Assembly: GCA_964369545.1 (NCBI GenBank)
Contig: CAYJFA010000002.1
Coordinates: 124,001-188,000, forward strand
Length of the DNA: 64,000 nt
Direction of reading: 5' to 3'
Source of the DNA: BNWE01 sp964369545
GTDB lineage: Bacteria > Pseudomonadota > Alphaproteobacteria > UBA3830
Shown here: piece after piece, positions 1 to 8,943 of the stretch
Layout: the number at the start of each line of letters is the position of its first letter
Position numbering within the stretch: position 1 is the stretch's first letter
Translations under genes and position numbers: made by a program
Notes under the pieces: model-generated
Databases searched by the model: none
Told to the model about the DNA's origin: nothing
What the model saw: only the letters and a program-made list of their open reading frames with translations

Positions 1-105
1 AAAACAATTAATAGCTAGTGATCTATTTTTCAAAATTGAAATGTTGTTTATCATCTTATTCCATATAATGCTTGAAAAAATCATGAATTTTATGTATGTA
101 TGATG

Positions 106-119
106 TGCTATATTATAAT
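106..119 (+). promoter_or_regulatory. candidate extended -10 promoter for rpmF-plsX
   Basis: TGC followed by TATATT, overlapping a TATAAT at 114-119, lies about 45 bases before the rpmF start. I see no good -35 hexamer at 16-18 bases upstream, so an extended -10 promoter is the most that can be proposed. The rest of bases 1-105 shows no gene that I can support. In this A+T-rich DNA such hexamers occur often by chance. Confidence 0.3.
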
Positions 120-162
120 ATAACAAATCTAATCATAAAGAATTTTATTTTAGGAGAATGTC

Positions 163-351
163 ATGGCAGTTCCAAAGAAAAAAACGTCTAAATCCCGTAG
201 AGATATGCGTAGATCACATCTTGCTATTACACCTGTTAATTCTGTTGCTTGCCCAGTTTGCGGTGATTCAAAATTACCTCACAGTATGTGTAATAACTGT
301 GGAACATATAATGGTCATCAAATACTGAAAGATAAACGGCAAGACGCTTAG
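163..351 (+). CDS. rpmF: 50S ribosomal protein L32
   Basis: Structural protein of the large ribosomal subunit. The 62-residue product starts with the typical basic segment (MAVPKKKTSKSRRDMRR) and has a zinc-ribbon arrangement of two CxxC pairs (CPVC near residue 30 and CNNC near residue 43), so it is the zinc-binding form of L32. A good ribosome binding site (AGGAGA at 152-157) precedes the ATG. The gene is directly followed by plsX, the usual rpmF-plsX-fabH order of proteobacteria that couples ribosome and membrane-lipid synthesis. The upstream DUF177/yceD gene that often starts this cluster is not in the 162 bases visible before it. Confidence 0.97.
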   Translation: MAVPKKKTSKSRRDMRRSHLAITPVNSVACPVCGDSKLPHSMCNNCGTYNGHQILKDKRQDA

Positions 352-369
352 CAGTCAGGAAAGTAATAA

Positions 370-1425
370 GTGGCTTCTTCTAACCATAACCGAAAAATTA
401 TAGCCATTGACGGAATGGGTGGCGATAATGCTCCTGAGGCTGTGATTAAGGGTATTTCTGGATTTTCTTCATCAAATTGTCATTTTATAATTTTTGGCGA
501 TGAAACGAAATTGAATTTTTATAAACATCTTTTGTCACCAAATTTATCATATGAATTTAGATATTCCGCCAGTATTATTACATCTGATATGGAAGTTATG
601 ACAGCATTGCGCGCTGGCAAAAACTCCAGTATGGGGCTTGCGATTCAGTCAGTACAGTCCGGAGAATCGATGGCTGTTATATCTTCTGGTAATACGGGGC
701 TATATATGTCTCTTGCAAAAATCATACTTAAAACCATTGAGGGTATAGATCGTCCCGCTATCGCCTCTATTATTCCTGGAAAAAATGGGAAAACTGTATG
801 TCTTGATCTTGGCGCAAATACAGAATGTGATGTAAAAAACATGGTTGATTTTTCGATTATGGGAGAGGCATTAGCTCGTTCAGTTTTCAACAAAATCAAC
901 GTAAAAGTGGCAGTATTGAATATAGGATCGGAAGAGGTCAAAGGAAGTAGGTTAGTAAAAAAAACATCAGAAGTATTAAAAAAGTTATTTGAAAATTATG
1001 TTGGATTTGTCGAAGGGGACGATTTCGGCAAAGGAGATGTGGATGTAATAGTTATGGATGGATTTACTGGAAATGTTGCATTAAAAACTATAGAAGGCAC
1101 AGCGAAATATATAATATCCGAAATGAAAGATGTGTTTTCTAGTAGTGTTTTTTCAAAGCTTGGGGCTTTGTTTGCTTCATCTGCTTTGTTGAAATTAAAG
1201 AGAAAAATGGATCCAAGATTGTATAATGGTGCTATATTGCTCGGATTGAATGGAGTAGTTGTGAAAAGCCATGGAAACAGCGATGAGGTAGGGTTTGCGA
1301 ATGCAGTAAAATTCACTATAGATATTTTGAATCGAGATATTTTTAATAGAATTCGTGAGCAGCTTGATAAATCAAAATTGGACTATGCGTTGGAATCGTT
1401 TTCAAAAGAGGTAGATGGGAAATGA
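370..1425 (+). CDS. plsX: phosphate acyltransferase PlsX
   Basis: Converts acyl-ACP plus phosphate to acyl-phosphate, the donor for PlsY in phosphatidic acid synthesis; peripheral membrane enzyme. The 351-residue length is typical. Family hallmarks are visible: IIAIDGMGGDNAP at the N-terminus, SSGNTGLYM near residue 105, CLDLGANTEC near 145, and VMDGFTGNVALKT near 230. Translation starts at a GTG with AGGAAAG about 7 bases upstream; no ATG gives a fuller domain. It lies 18 bases after rpmF and overlaps fabH by four bases (ATGA), so the operon is translationally coupled. Confidence 0.97.
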   Translation: MASSNHNRKIIAIDGMGGDNAPEAVIKGISGFSSSNCHFIIFGDETKLNFYKHLLSPNLSYEFRYSASIITSDMEVMTALRAGKNSSMGLAIQSVQSGESMAVISSGNTGLYMSLAKIILKTIEGIDRPAIASIIPGKNGKTVCLDLGANTECDVKNMVDFSIMGEALARSVFNKINVKVAVLNIGSEEVKGSRLVKKTSEVLKKLFENYVGFVEGDDFGKGDVDVIVMDGFTGNVALKTIEGTAKYIISEMKDVFSSSVFSKLGALFASSALLKLKRKMDPRLYNGAILLGLNGVVVKSHGNSDEVGFANAVKFTIDILNRDIFNRIREQLDKSKLDYALESFSKEVDGK

Positions 1426-2369
1426 ATTCTATTCTTGTTGGAATCGGCGCTGCGCTGCCAAAAAAATGTGTACTAAATTCTGATTTGCCAGCTGAATTAA
1501 ATACTTCAGACGAATGGATAATTCAGAGAACGGGTATAAAACAACGTTATATCGCTGAACAAGAGACAACTTCATCTTTAGCAGCAGAAGCGGCACGTAA
1601 TGCTATAAATCATGCCAAACTTTCTAATGACGATATAGATTTAATAATAGTTGCGACAGTCACTGGTGATTACACATTTCCGTCAACAGCTTCCATAGTG
1701 CAAAGAGAGTTGAATATAAAGCATGGAGCTGCGTTTGATATCAGTGCGGCGTGCAGTGGTTTTGTATATGCAATTGATATTGCGGATACACATATTAAAA
1801 GCGGAAAATCTAAATGTGCATTGGTTATAGGAGCGGAAACTTTTTCTAAAATAGTTGATTGGACCGATAGATCAACCTGTGTTTTATTTGGAGATGGCGC
1901 AGGCGCGGTTATTCTTCAAGCTCAAGATACCAGTGATCGCGGGATACAATATTGCAAAATATATTCAGATGGTTCCTATGTTGATTGCTTAAAAACATCT
2001 GGCGGAGTTTCTACGACTCAAACATTTGGATTTGTACAGATGGATGGGCGTGAAGTATTTAAATTCGCGGTAGAAAAATTTGCTTCTTCTTTGAATAAAT
2101 TATTAGTTGATAATAGCATGACAGTAGATGATGTTGATCTACTTGTTCCTCATCAGGCCAATACTCGTATAATCGAAAAATTAATAGAAATGTCCGGAAT
2201 TAAAAAAGAAAAAGTATTAATAACTCTAGATACGCATTCAAATACCTCGGCTGCTTCTATACCCCTCGCTTTAAACGAAATAAGAGACAAATTTTTTACA
2301 AAAAGGAATGTTATCTTGCTTTCTATGGGAGCCGGCTTTACATGGGGAGCGGTGTTGATTAAACTATAA
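1422..2369 (+). CDS. fabH: beta-ketoacyl-ACP synthase III FabH
   Basis: Condenses acetyl-CoA with malonyl-ACP to start type II fatty-acid synthesis in the cytosol. At 315 residues it has normal length. The thiolase-fold triad is complete: C111 (in ISAACSGF), H244 (VPHQANTR) and N274 (HSNTSAAS). The start overlaps the plsX stop as ATGA. With plsX upstream and fabI downstream this is a membrane-lipid operon. Confidence 0.97.
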   Translation: MNSILVGIGAALPKKCVLNSDLPAELNTSDEWIIQRTGIKQRYIAEQETTSSLAAEAARNAINHAKLSNDDIDLIIVATVTGDYTFPSTASIVQRELNIKHGAAFDISAACSGFVYAIDIADTHIKSGKSKCALVIGAETFSKIVDWTDRSTCVLFGDGAGAVILQAQDTSDRGIQYCKIYSDGSYVDCLKTSGGVSTTQTFGFVQMDGREVFKFAVEKFASSLNKLLVDNSMTVDDVDLLVPHQANTRIIEKLIEMSGIKKEKVLITLDTHSNTSAASIPLALNEIRDKFFTKRNVILLSMGAGFTWGAVLIKL

Positions 2370-2394
2370 TGGTTTTAAAGTTAATAGGTGATGT

Positions 2395-2703
2395 GTGGAG
2401 AAAAAGGATATAAAGACATTAACTAGGTCAGATATTGCGGACGCGATAACTGAAGAGTTTAGGGTTACAAAATTTAACGCGTCTGAAATTGTTGAAGATG
2501 TTTTAGATGAAATTGCGTCCGCTTTGATCAATGGAGAGGCTGTAAAAATATCAGGATTTGGAACTTTTATTGTTCGTCATAAAAAAGAGCGGATTGGAAG
2601 AAATCCAAAAACTCTTGAAGAGGCGATAATTTCATCCAGAAAGGCTTTATCTTTCAAAGCATCTCCTATATTAAAAAAAGTTATTAATGGCGAGACTGCA
2701 TAA
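2395..2703 (+). CDS. ihfA: integration host factor alpha-type DNA-binding protein
   Basis: Histone-like HU/IHF family protein of 102 residues that bends DNA. The N-terminal helices (LTRSDIADAITEEF) are followed by the DNA-binding beta arm with GFGTFIVRHKKERIGRNPKT near residues 55-74, including the RxGRNP motif at the arm tip. The start is a GTG. Its place directly after plsX-fabH is the standard alphaproteobacterial position of ihfA, which favours IHF-alpha over HU, although the two cannot be separated with certainty from the sequence alone. The partner ihfB is not in this window. Confidence 0.88.
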   Translation: MEKKDIKTLTRSDIADAITEEFRVTKFNASEIVEDVLDEIASALINGEAVKISGFGTFIVRHKKERIGRNPKTLEEAIISSRKALSFKASPILKKVINGETA

Positions 2704-2722
2704 ATCTAGAGGAGAGGGATTA

Positions 2723-3523
2723 ATGAAACTAATGGAAGGTAAAAAAGGCATTGTGATGGGAATAGCCAATGATAAATCTTTGGCTTGGGGAATAGCAAAA
2801 ACTCTTGCTGAGCACGGTGCGAAAATGGTTTTCAGTTACCAATCTGAAGTTTTATATAAAAGAGTAAAACCTCTCGCAGATTCTCTTGGAAATGTAGAAA
2901 TGATCGAATGTGATGTTTCGAATGATGAAAGCGTTAAATTGCTTTTCCAGACGTTAGGAAAAAAATTTGGAAAGATAGATTTTATTGTACATGCTATCGC
3001 GTACTCCGATAAAGAGGAGTTGACAGGAAAATATGTCAACACATCTCGTATTAATTTTATTAATACCATGGATATTTCCTGCTATTCTTTTACATCTGTA
3101 TGTCAGTATGCTTCGGAATATTTAAACGATGGTTCATCTTTATTAACTCTCACATATCTTGGCGCTGAAAGAGTTATGCCGCACTACAATGTAATGGGAG
3201 TTGCAAAAGCGGCTCTTGAAGCTAGCATAAAATATCTAGCTGTAGATTTCGGGGATAGGAATATACGGGTTAATGGCATTTCTGCTGGTCCTGTAAAAAC
3301 CCTTGCGGCCTCAGGAATTGATGATTTCCGATATATATTGAAGTGGAATCAATATAACTCTCCTTTAAAAAGAAACACAACAATTGAAGATGTAGGTGGA
3401 ACAGGAGTATTTCTGTTAAGCGGTCTTGCATCTGGAGTTACAGGGGAAATTGTTCATACCGATTCCGGATATCATGTTGTCGGTATGAAATCTGTTGATG
3501 CACCCGATATATCAGTCGTTTAG
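2723..3523 (+). CDS. fabI: enoyl-ACP reductase FabI
   Basis: NADH-dependent enoyl-ACP reductase, last step of the elongation cycle. Short-chain dehydrogenase fold of 266 residues, with an N-terminal Rossmann segment (GIVMGIANDKSLAWGIA) and the FabI active-site pattern Y155-x6-K162 inside MPHYNVMGVAK, plus Y145. I chose the ATG at 2723 because GGAGAGGG lies just upstream and the product then starts exactly as the family does. An in-frame ATG at 2687 overlaps ihfA and would add twelve unlike residues. In many alphaproteobacteria a merR-type regulator follows ihfA; here fabI takes that place and completes a fatty-acid operon. Confidence 0.95.
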   Translation: MKLMEGKKGIVMGIANDKSLAWGIAKTLAEHGAKMVFSYQSEVLYKRVKPLADSLGNVEMIECDVSNDESVKLLFQTLGKKFGKIDFIVHAIAYSDKEELTGKYVNTSRINFINTMDISCYSFTSVCQYASEYLNDGSSLLTLTYLGAERVMPHYNVMGVAKAALEASIKYLAVDFGDRNIRVNGISAGPVKTLAASGIDDFRYILKWNQYNSPLKRNTTIEDVGGTGVFLLSGLASGVTGEIVHTDSGYHVVGMKSVDAPDISVV

Positions 3524-3595
3524 ATATAAAAATATACATACAAAGCAAAATAACTACAAATGATCAAAATTAACTTTTGATTAACACCGAACGGT

Positions 3596-3620
3596 TTAGT
3601 ATTATTAGGCAAAATACTAA
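3596..3620. promoter_or_regulatory. inverted repeat upstream of the exported-protein gene
   Basis: TTAGTATT at 3596-3603 and its exact reverse complement AATACTAA at 3613-3620 are separated by nine bases. They end 18 bases before the start of the 3639 gene. The position suits an operator or a 5' UTR hairpin. No known regulator site is recognised, and chance is possible in such A+T-rich DNA. Confidence 0.3.
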
Positions 3621-3638
3621 TAATCTAACGAGATAATT

Positions 3639-5474
3639 ATGAAATTTATTAAAATAATTTGTATATCATTATGTTTCTTCTTTCTGAATCTGAGCGGGAT
3701 GCAACAACCGATGCCATTTCGTGTGGGCTTTGAATTTCAGATGAATGGTAGATTATGTGAATGGGCATTACATGACTATAGTTTGCAAAAAAAGCCAATA
3801 TTTACTATAGAATCAGGGGAAGGCAAATTATGTCGTATCGAATTAGATGGTCCAGATATAGAATTTGTTACAGAGCCTTTTTCAAACAAAGAAGGACACC
3901 TACTTGCTGAATGTATGAAAAACATAAAGGCTATTATTAATCTTACAAAAGATCGCTTAGATGCTAAGCCTGAAATAGATTTTGATAATTGGCTAAGCCT
4001 TTTATCATCGGAGATCGGCACAGTTAGAATTATACCTACTCCTTTTTTTGATGTTATAAAAACTAGCACAATAAGGAAATTGAATCCTACAGCTCCATGG
4101 GAACCAAGCTGGCAACCACAAATGACGGTACAACATCCGTTACAGAGCACTATTACTCTATGCAATACATTATTTCCTACTATATCCGCTATGCAAGCAT
4201 TGATAAAACAGTCTATCCCCACCAAGGTTCCATCTAATACCTCAATAGCAGGATTAATGTTTCTAGCTGCGCATGAAATGGTAGGTATGACAAACTCATA
4301 CTTAATGCCATTACATACAGATCATATTCTCGATTTGGCAATGGCTTTAGCAATATATTTTCATGGGCAAGATCTTACAATAAATTTGTTGCAGCGTTCT
4401 ATAATTGCTTTATCAGATCCAACATTAAAGGAATTGGAAACACATACTTTAATGAGACCTTTTTTAACAGCGATATTTGAGCAAGATGCACAGAAACAAT
4501 CAACGCTTTTATCTAAATTATCGATGGAAGATCGGTTTGTACAGCGAGCGTTAGCAGCCACTGCCAATATAGGAACTTTTGTGCCAATTGCAAATGACGA
4601 TGTTTTTATGTATAAGGCGCTGCTAATGCGAGACACATTCGAAAGTTTTAGTACAGCACATCAATTTGATGCGAAAAGGTGGACTAACTTTATGTCCAGA
4701 CGTCCATTTTCTCATATGTTTATCGAGATAATCAAAAATGAAAGTCCAATAGTTTCTGATGTTTTTTCCAGATCTGTTTTGACTAAACCAGGTGATTTTT
4801 TAGAAGCTTTTAATCAAAATATAGAATTCGCCGATCAATTGCCAGGTGGTTTTTATTTAGCAAATTATGCAGAACAATTTTTCGACGAAACTGGCGCTAA
4901 TCCCATAGATTTGAAAATGTTACTTCCATATTTTCATCCAACAATTCGGGAAAGCACTTTTTTAAATAATCTTCTTCAAAACGGAATTTTTAGTACGACA
5001 ATGTTCAGTGTTATGAATATAGATGAAACTGTACCAAATACTTTGATAACACCTACAGCAAAAGCGGTAATAAAAGAAATGCTAACACCAATATATTCTA
5101 CAGCTGTCTTAAGCTCTATTGAGCAGCCACAAGAAAGAAGTTTTCTGCTCATGACTAGAAAAAGTTCTACTCTAGAAATAGATGCAGCAAAACTGCCTCA
5201 TTCAGATGTACCGGCAGATCTTCTTTCTCCTCCTTTTCTCTTAGACAAATCAGATGCAATGGGACAATATAGGGAAGGAGTATTTCACGCAAAATATACT
5301 CCTGAAGCTTTTGGTAGTGCAATTGTTGAATTTCGAAATATACAACAAGCAAAGCACTTAAAATCAAAAAGGAACTCTCTTGCTCAAGCTGGTTTTCTTA
5401 CTATTCCAGATTTTGTTGAAGAAGAAGCCTTAAATGTGTTTGTTGAATTGTCTAAATTGACAATGCAACCTTAA
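3639..5474 (+). CDS. exported protein of unknown function with amidoligase-like motifs
   Basis: A 611-residue protein with a clear signal peptide (about residues 1-20, hydrophobic FIKIICISLCFFFLNL then SGMQQ). I do not recognise the family with confidence. The mature N-terminus reads FRVGFEFQMN, followed by IELDGPDIEFVTEPFS near residue 67, a His-containing strand (MTVQHPLQST near 165), and close to the C-terminus AIVEFRNIQQ near 565. That order resembles the GxExE, D-ExV-P and EFR elements of amidoligase or glutamate-cysteine-ligase-like folds, but the match is loose. The middle (200-540) is mostly helical with no motif that I can name. The gene is followed after 31 bases by another exported-protein gene. 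A role outside the cytoplasm, possibly toward a host, is inference. Confidence 0.6.
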   Translation: MKFIKIICISLCFFFLNLSGMQQPMPFRVGFEFQMNGRLCEWALHDYSLQKKPIFTIESGEGKLCRIELDGPDIEFVTEPFSNKEGHLLAECMKNIKAIINLTKDRLDAKPEIDFDNWLSLLSSEIGTVRIIPTPFFDVIKTSTIRKLNPTAPWEPSWQPQMTVQHPLQSTITLCNTLFPTISAMQALIKQSIPTKVPSNTSIAGLMFLAAHEMVGMTNSYLMPLHTDHILDLAMALAIYFHGQDLTINLLQRSIIALSDPTLKELETHTLMRPFLTAIFEQDAQKQSTLLSKLSMEDRFVQRALAATANIGTFVPIANDDVFMYKALLMRDTFESFSTAHQFDAKRWTNFMSRRPFSHMFIEIIKNESPIVSDVFSRSVLTKPGDFLEAFNQNIEFADQLPGGFYLANYAEQFFDETGANPIDLKMLLPYFHPTIRESTFLNNLLQNGIFSTTMFSVMNIDETVPNTLITPTAKAVIKEMLTPIYSTAVLSSIEQPQERSFLLMTRKSSTLEIDAAKLPHSDVPADLLSPPFLLDKSDAMGQYREGVFHAKYTPEAFGSAIVEFRNIQQAKHLKSKRNSLAQAGFLTIPDFVEEEALNVFVELSKLTMQP

Positions 5475-5505
5475 AGAGATATCATAGAGTGGTGGAAGGT
5501 GTATT

Positions 5506-6006
5506 ATGAAAAATAAATTCTTATATATTGCTTTTGGTGTTGTTCTGCAAATTGCAGGCGTTGATGCTATGGATGGTTGTTGCGACCATAAAGGGCTTGA
5601 ATCAACGGCTAGAAGATATGCGTTGTCTATATCAAATGCTGAAAAAATTGATACTAAAGGAATACTTAATGACTTGCAATTTTTATCCCCCGAAGCTGTA
5701 AGAAGTAGTGTTTTTTCAAAGTATACATTAGATGATTCTTTTGAAGCAATAACAAGACAAGCTGTCACTGCAGATCAGAAACACGCAGTTGAGATTTTTT
5801 CTCGAGAATTTGATTCTATCAAAACAAATAGCTTGTTGAGAGCTCAGTTCTGTATGTTACTAGATAGAATTATTATAAATTTAAGGCCATCTATTCCTAT
5901 AAACATACGGACACATCCTGCATTGCAAGGACTAGCAAAAAATCCTTTCTTTTCATCTCAAAAAATGTTGTTGCCACTACTCATAAGTGGGCCTATTGAC
6001 GATTAG
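5506..6006 (+). CDS. small exported protein of unknown function
   Basis: A 166-residue protein with a signal peptide of about 21 residues (MKNKFLYIAFGVVLQIAGVDA). The mature protein begins MDGCCDHKG, with two adjacent cysteines, and continues as predicted helices without transmembrane segments. A third cysteine lies near residue 112. No family is recognised. GTGGAAGGTG lies just upstream as a plausible ribosome binding site. Its closeness to the 611-residue exported protein (31 bases) suggests one transcript and a shared role, which is inference. Confidence 0.6.
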   Translation: MKNKFLYIAFGVVLQIAGVDAMDGCCDHKGLESTARRYALSISNAEKIDTKGILNDLQFLSPEAVRSSVFSKYTLDDSFEAITRQAVTADQKHAVEIFSREFDSIKTNSLLRAQFCMLLDRIIINLRPSIPINIRTHPALQGLAKNPFFSSQKMLLPLLISGPIDD

Positions 6007-6059
6007 TTTGATATTTCTGAAAATAGAGTGATTTCGTAGTTTGAAATAGAAGTATGTTA

Positions 6060-6085
6060 AGTTTTTTAATGCGATTTAAAAAACT
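6060..6085. terminator. A+T-rich hairpin between convergent genes
   Basis: AGTTTTTTAA (6060-6069) pairs perfectly with TTAAAAAACT (6076-6085) across a six-base loop. The hairpin sits at the 3' end of fabD, covering its stop codon, in the gap between two convergent genes. It could act as a weak bidirectional terminator; the stem has almost no G+C. Confidence 0.35.
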
Positions 6086-6983
6086 CCAGAGAGTTTATAT
6101 TTTCTAATTTCATATTTGGATCAATACGTTTTATGAGTCCTGTAAGAACTTTTCCTGATCCTATTTCTGTGAATTTTGATACACCGTTTTCTCTAGCGAA
6201 TAGGATGCTTTCTCTCCATCTTACTCGTTCAGTAAGTTGTTTTATTAATAACGCCTTGAAATTATCGTTTTCAGCTTTTGCTGTGACATTGGAAATAATA
6301 GGTTTAGACGGATTTTTGAATGCGATAGACTCTAAACATTCACATATAGGATCTATGGCATTTTTCATTAATTCACTATGAAAAGGTCCACTTACTTCCA
6401 ATAAAACAGCTTTTTTCGCCCCATAATCTAATGATTTTTCCATTGCTCTATCAACTGCTTTTTTGTATCCGCTTATTATTACTTGCCCATCTGAATTATC
6501 GTTAGCAACCTGTACAAAACTATCATCTGAATTCACTTCTTTTATAAGTTTTTCGACCTTTTTAATATCTAAACCAAGAATTGCTGCCATTGCTCCTCCA
6601 GATGGAAAGGCGTTGGACATAGCCCTGCCTCTGAGTCTTAAGATCTTTGCTGTATCTGCAAGAGAAATAACGCCCGCAGTACAAAGCGCAGTGTATTCAC
6701 CTAATGAATGTCCAGCAAAGAATTTCGCGTTTTCTGTAATATCGACTCCAGCTTCGACTTTTAATGCTCTGATAAAGGCTATACTGACAGTCATTAGAGC
6801 CGGCTGAGTGTTTTCTGTAGATTTCAGGTCATCTTCTGTTCCATTGAAAATTAAATCGGATAATTTATATGAAATTGCATCGTCAACTTCGTGAAACACA
6901 TCACGAGCGCTTTGAAAGGCATCATATATATCTTTTCCCATTCCAATTTTTTGGGAACCTTGTCCAGGAAATACATAAATCAT
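6066..6983 (-). CDS. fabD: malonyl-CoA:ACP transacylase FabD
   Basis: Loads malonyl groups onto acyl carrier protein for fatty-acid synthesis. The 305-residue protein starts with YVFPGQGSQKIGMG and has the nucleophile serine S93 in GHSLGEY and the active-site histidine in SGPFHSELM near residue 200. It ends close to the normal family terminus. It follows trkH on the same strand with only four bases between them, so the two are probably co-transcribed, an unusual pairing. The fabG-acpP-fabF genes that often accompany fabD are not here. Confidence 0.96.
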   Translation of the reverse strand: MIYVFPGQGSQKIGMGKDIYDAFQSARDVFHEVDDAISYKLSDLIFNGTEDDLKSTENTQPALMTVSIAFIRALKVEAGVDITENAKFFAGHSLGEYTALCTAGVISLADTAKILRLRGRAMSNAFPSGGAMAAILGLDIKKVEKLIKEVNSDDSFVQVANDNSDGQVIISGYKKAVDRAMEKSLDYGAKKAVLLEVSGPFHSELMKNAIDPICECLESIAFKNPSKPIISNVTAKAENDNFKALLIKQLTERVRWRESILFARENGVSKFTEIGSGKVLTGLIKRIDPNMKLENINSLEFFKSH

Positions 6984-6987
6984 ATTA

Positions 6988-8424
6988 TTACCCTTTTTTC
7001 CAAAATGATTTTATAGTTACCATAAAGAACAGGACAAATTCAACTCTTCCGGCAATCATGGCGCTAATTAATATATATTTTGTAAACGATGATAATTCGG
7101 AAATCTGCATTGGAGTTGCTTTGTGCAGACCAAAAAATGGACCGTTATTATTCATCGTTGTTGCTACTGCTCCAAATGCTCTTCCGAAATCCATTTCAGA
7201 AAACGATAGTGCAATGGTAAAAATTAAAGCGAGTATTGCATAACACACGAAATAGGAAAGTATGCTTGTTACATCAGCTTCTCCTAATCTTTTTCCTCCA
7301 TAACTTGGAATATATATTGCTTTGATTTTTGTGATTCTCATAAAGTAATTTTTTATCAACAAATATAGAATTATTATTCTAAAAATTTTGATTCCACCTG
7401 TGCATGAGCCGGAACACCCACCTATAAAGTTTACAATATATAGTATTGTGTCTATAAAATTTCCAAAAGTTTCAGATGAGGCAATTGGCAACCCAGTTGT
7501 AGTTATAGATGAAGTTATGATGAGAAAAGATTTTTCGAGACCTTCTAATATATCTGTATGTATTAAAGAAGTTGATATTATATGGATAGTCAGTAATATT
7601 GTCAGCGCCAATATTATACTTGTATAACATATAAATTGTTTGTTTTTAAATGCTGAAGTTCCTTCGTTAATTAGATTGTTTATAAAACCTGCCGAACAAC
7701 CGCCAATAAACATCAATATAGAAAGTATCCAATTAATTCTATGTGAAATTTCAGAAATATTGTAGCTATTATCAGATATGGATCCGCCGCTTGATATGGA
7801 AGAGAGAATATAACAGATGGAATCTATTGCTGACAATCCAGAGCCTATTAATAGAAAAGAACTAAATGTTATAAGGGTTAAATATACTAAAATGAGGTTT
7901 TTTATCTGTTGAATTATGTTACTGGAGTTTAATTTTTCAAATGCATTGGTATAGGAATACTTTAAATCACGAAATACATATAGGCAGGAAAGTATAAAGA
8001 AAATTCCGCCTATAAATTGAAGTATTGCTCTCCATATTGAAATTCCATCGGAGATACTTTTTATATCATATATTACTGTTGATCCTGTAGTAGTTAATGC
8101 AGAAGTGGCTTCAAATAGGCAGTTTATAAATGAAATATTGGAAGAAGATAAAAGAATTGGTATGGCTGATAAAACGGGAATTGTAATCCATGCCAGCAGC
8201 ACAATTAATATCTTTTCCTTTATATTCAGTAAAGTTTTTTCATCAGAATTACTTGAAAAAAACAATAATCCGGCAAAAAAACAACAGAATAAGCTGCTTA
8301 TTATGAAGCAGGAACAAGTATCATTTTGCAGACATAAATCGAGTGCGGCTGGTATAAGCATTAATCCAGAAAATATGAAAAGAAGAATCCCGAGTATGTA
8401 AAAAACATTTCTATAAGAAATCAT
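6988..8424 (-). CDS. trkH: Trk-type potassium uptake protein TrkH
   Basis: Membrane subunit of the Trk K+ uptake system. The 478-residue protein has about ten hydrophobic segments and the pore signatures of the family: ALTTTGST near residue 110, SISSGGSI near 210, TTTGLP near 313, and a final MNNNGP near 435 where TrkH proteins usually carry NxGPG. Glycine-containing filter loops and GGCSGSCTGG (near 335) fit a functional pore. The regulatory TrkA subunit is not adjacent. The gene is divergent from the tryptophan-import operon and lies just upstream of fabD. Confidence 0.93.
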   Translation of the reverse strand: MISYRNVFYILGILLFIFSGLMLIPAALDLCLQNDTCSCFIISSLFCCFFAGLLFFSSNSDEKTLLNIKEKILIVLLAWITIPVLSAIPILLSSSNISFINCLFEATSALTTTGSTVIYDIKSISDGISIWRAILQFIGGIFFILSCLYVFRDLKYSYTNAFEKLNSSNIIQQIKNLILVYLTLITFSSFLLIGSGLSAIDSICYILSSISSGGSISDNSYNISEISHRINWILSILMFIGGCSAGFINNLINEGTSAFKNKQFICYTSIILALTILLTIHIISTSLIHTDILEGLEKSFLIITSSITTTGLPIASSETFGNFIDTILYIVNFIGGCSGSCTGGIKIFRIIILYLLIKNYFMRITKIKAIYIPSYGGKRLGEADVTSILSYFVCYAILALIFTIALSFSEMDFGRAFGAVATTMNNNGPFFGLHKATPMQISELSSFTKYILISAMIAGRVEFVLFFMVTIKSFWKKG

Positions 8425-8523
8425 TAAATTCGTTTCTCCAGGTATTTCAGTATAACAATATCTTATTTATAAGGCGGCATCCATTAATTTCAATATCAGA
8501 TTTTTGTGGATATAAATTCGATG

Positions 8524-8570
8524 TTTAATTTACTTGATATTTTTGTTATAATGTATTATTATGCTAATAC
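8524..8570 (+). promoter_or_regulatory. promoter with trp-operator-like palindrome
   Basis: A consensus -10 TATAAT lies at 8547-8552 with TTTAAT 17 bases upstream (8524-8529). Immediately downstream, GTATTA (8553-8558) and TAATAC (8565-8570) form an inverted repeat spanning 18 bases, over the expected transcription start. The whole site, GTATTATTATGCTAATAC, has the same length and half-site design as the E. coli trp operator (GTACTA...TAGTAC). It lies 16 bases before the start of a TrpR-family gene, so autoregulation is the natural reading. Confidence 0.55.
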
Positions 8571-8586
8571 GATCAGGAGGAAAATT

Positions 8587-8943
8587 ATGACAAGTGACCA
8601 TCACATTGCTGATTTAACTGATATAAGTGACGCAGTTTTAGAACTTAAAACTAAAGATGAAATTGAAAAATTTCTTATAGATTTATGCACTCCTCAAGAA
8701 ATTGAAGCATTAAATGAAAGATGGCATGTGTGTCAATTGCTGCACAATAAAAATTTATCCTATCGAATGATAAGTGAACTAACCGGAGTGAGCACTACTA
8801 CGGTTACTAGAGTATCTAGGTTTTTAAATAATGAACCCCATAAAGGTTATAGAATAGCTTTAGAGAGAATAAAAAATGTCAAAAATGGTAACAATTGTGA
8901 CGTTAATACTACTGAGTATAACGGGATGCGAGAAGAAAAATGA
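8587..8943 (+). CDS. TrpR/YerC-family transcriptional repressor
   Basis: A 118-residue helix-turn-helix protein of the Trp repressor superfamily, closest in feel to the YerC/YecD branch. The core LKTKDEIEKFLIDLCTPQEI near residues 20-40 and LSYRMISELTGVSTTTVTR near 60-78 (the DNA-reading helix-turn-helix) match the family, as does the ending HKGYRIALERI. I chose the ATG at 8587, which has a perfect AGGAGG at 8576-8581; an upstream in-frame GTG at 8506 would precede the likely promoter. The last 68 bases overlap the downstream substrate-binding-protein gene, so the regulator and the importer are translationally linked. It probably senses tryptophan and represses its own operon; ligand and operator are inferred. 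Confidence 0.88.
   Translation: MTSDHHIADLTDISDAVLELKTKDEIEKFLIDLCTPQEIEALNERWHVCQLLHNKNLSYRMISELTGVSTTTVTRVSRFLNNEPHKGYRIALERIKNVKNGNNCDVNTTEYNGMREEK

Noticed and set aside
2687..2722. Upstream ATG for fabI
   Set aside because: It lies within the end of ihfA and adds residues unlike FabI; the ATG at 2723 has a strong ribosome binding site.
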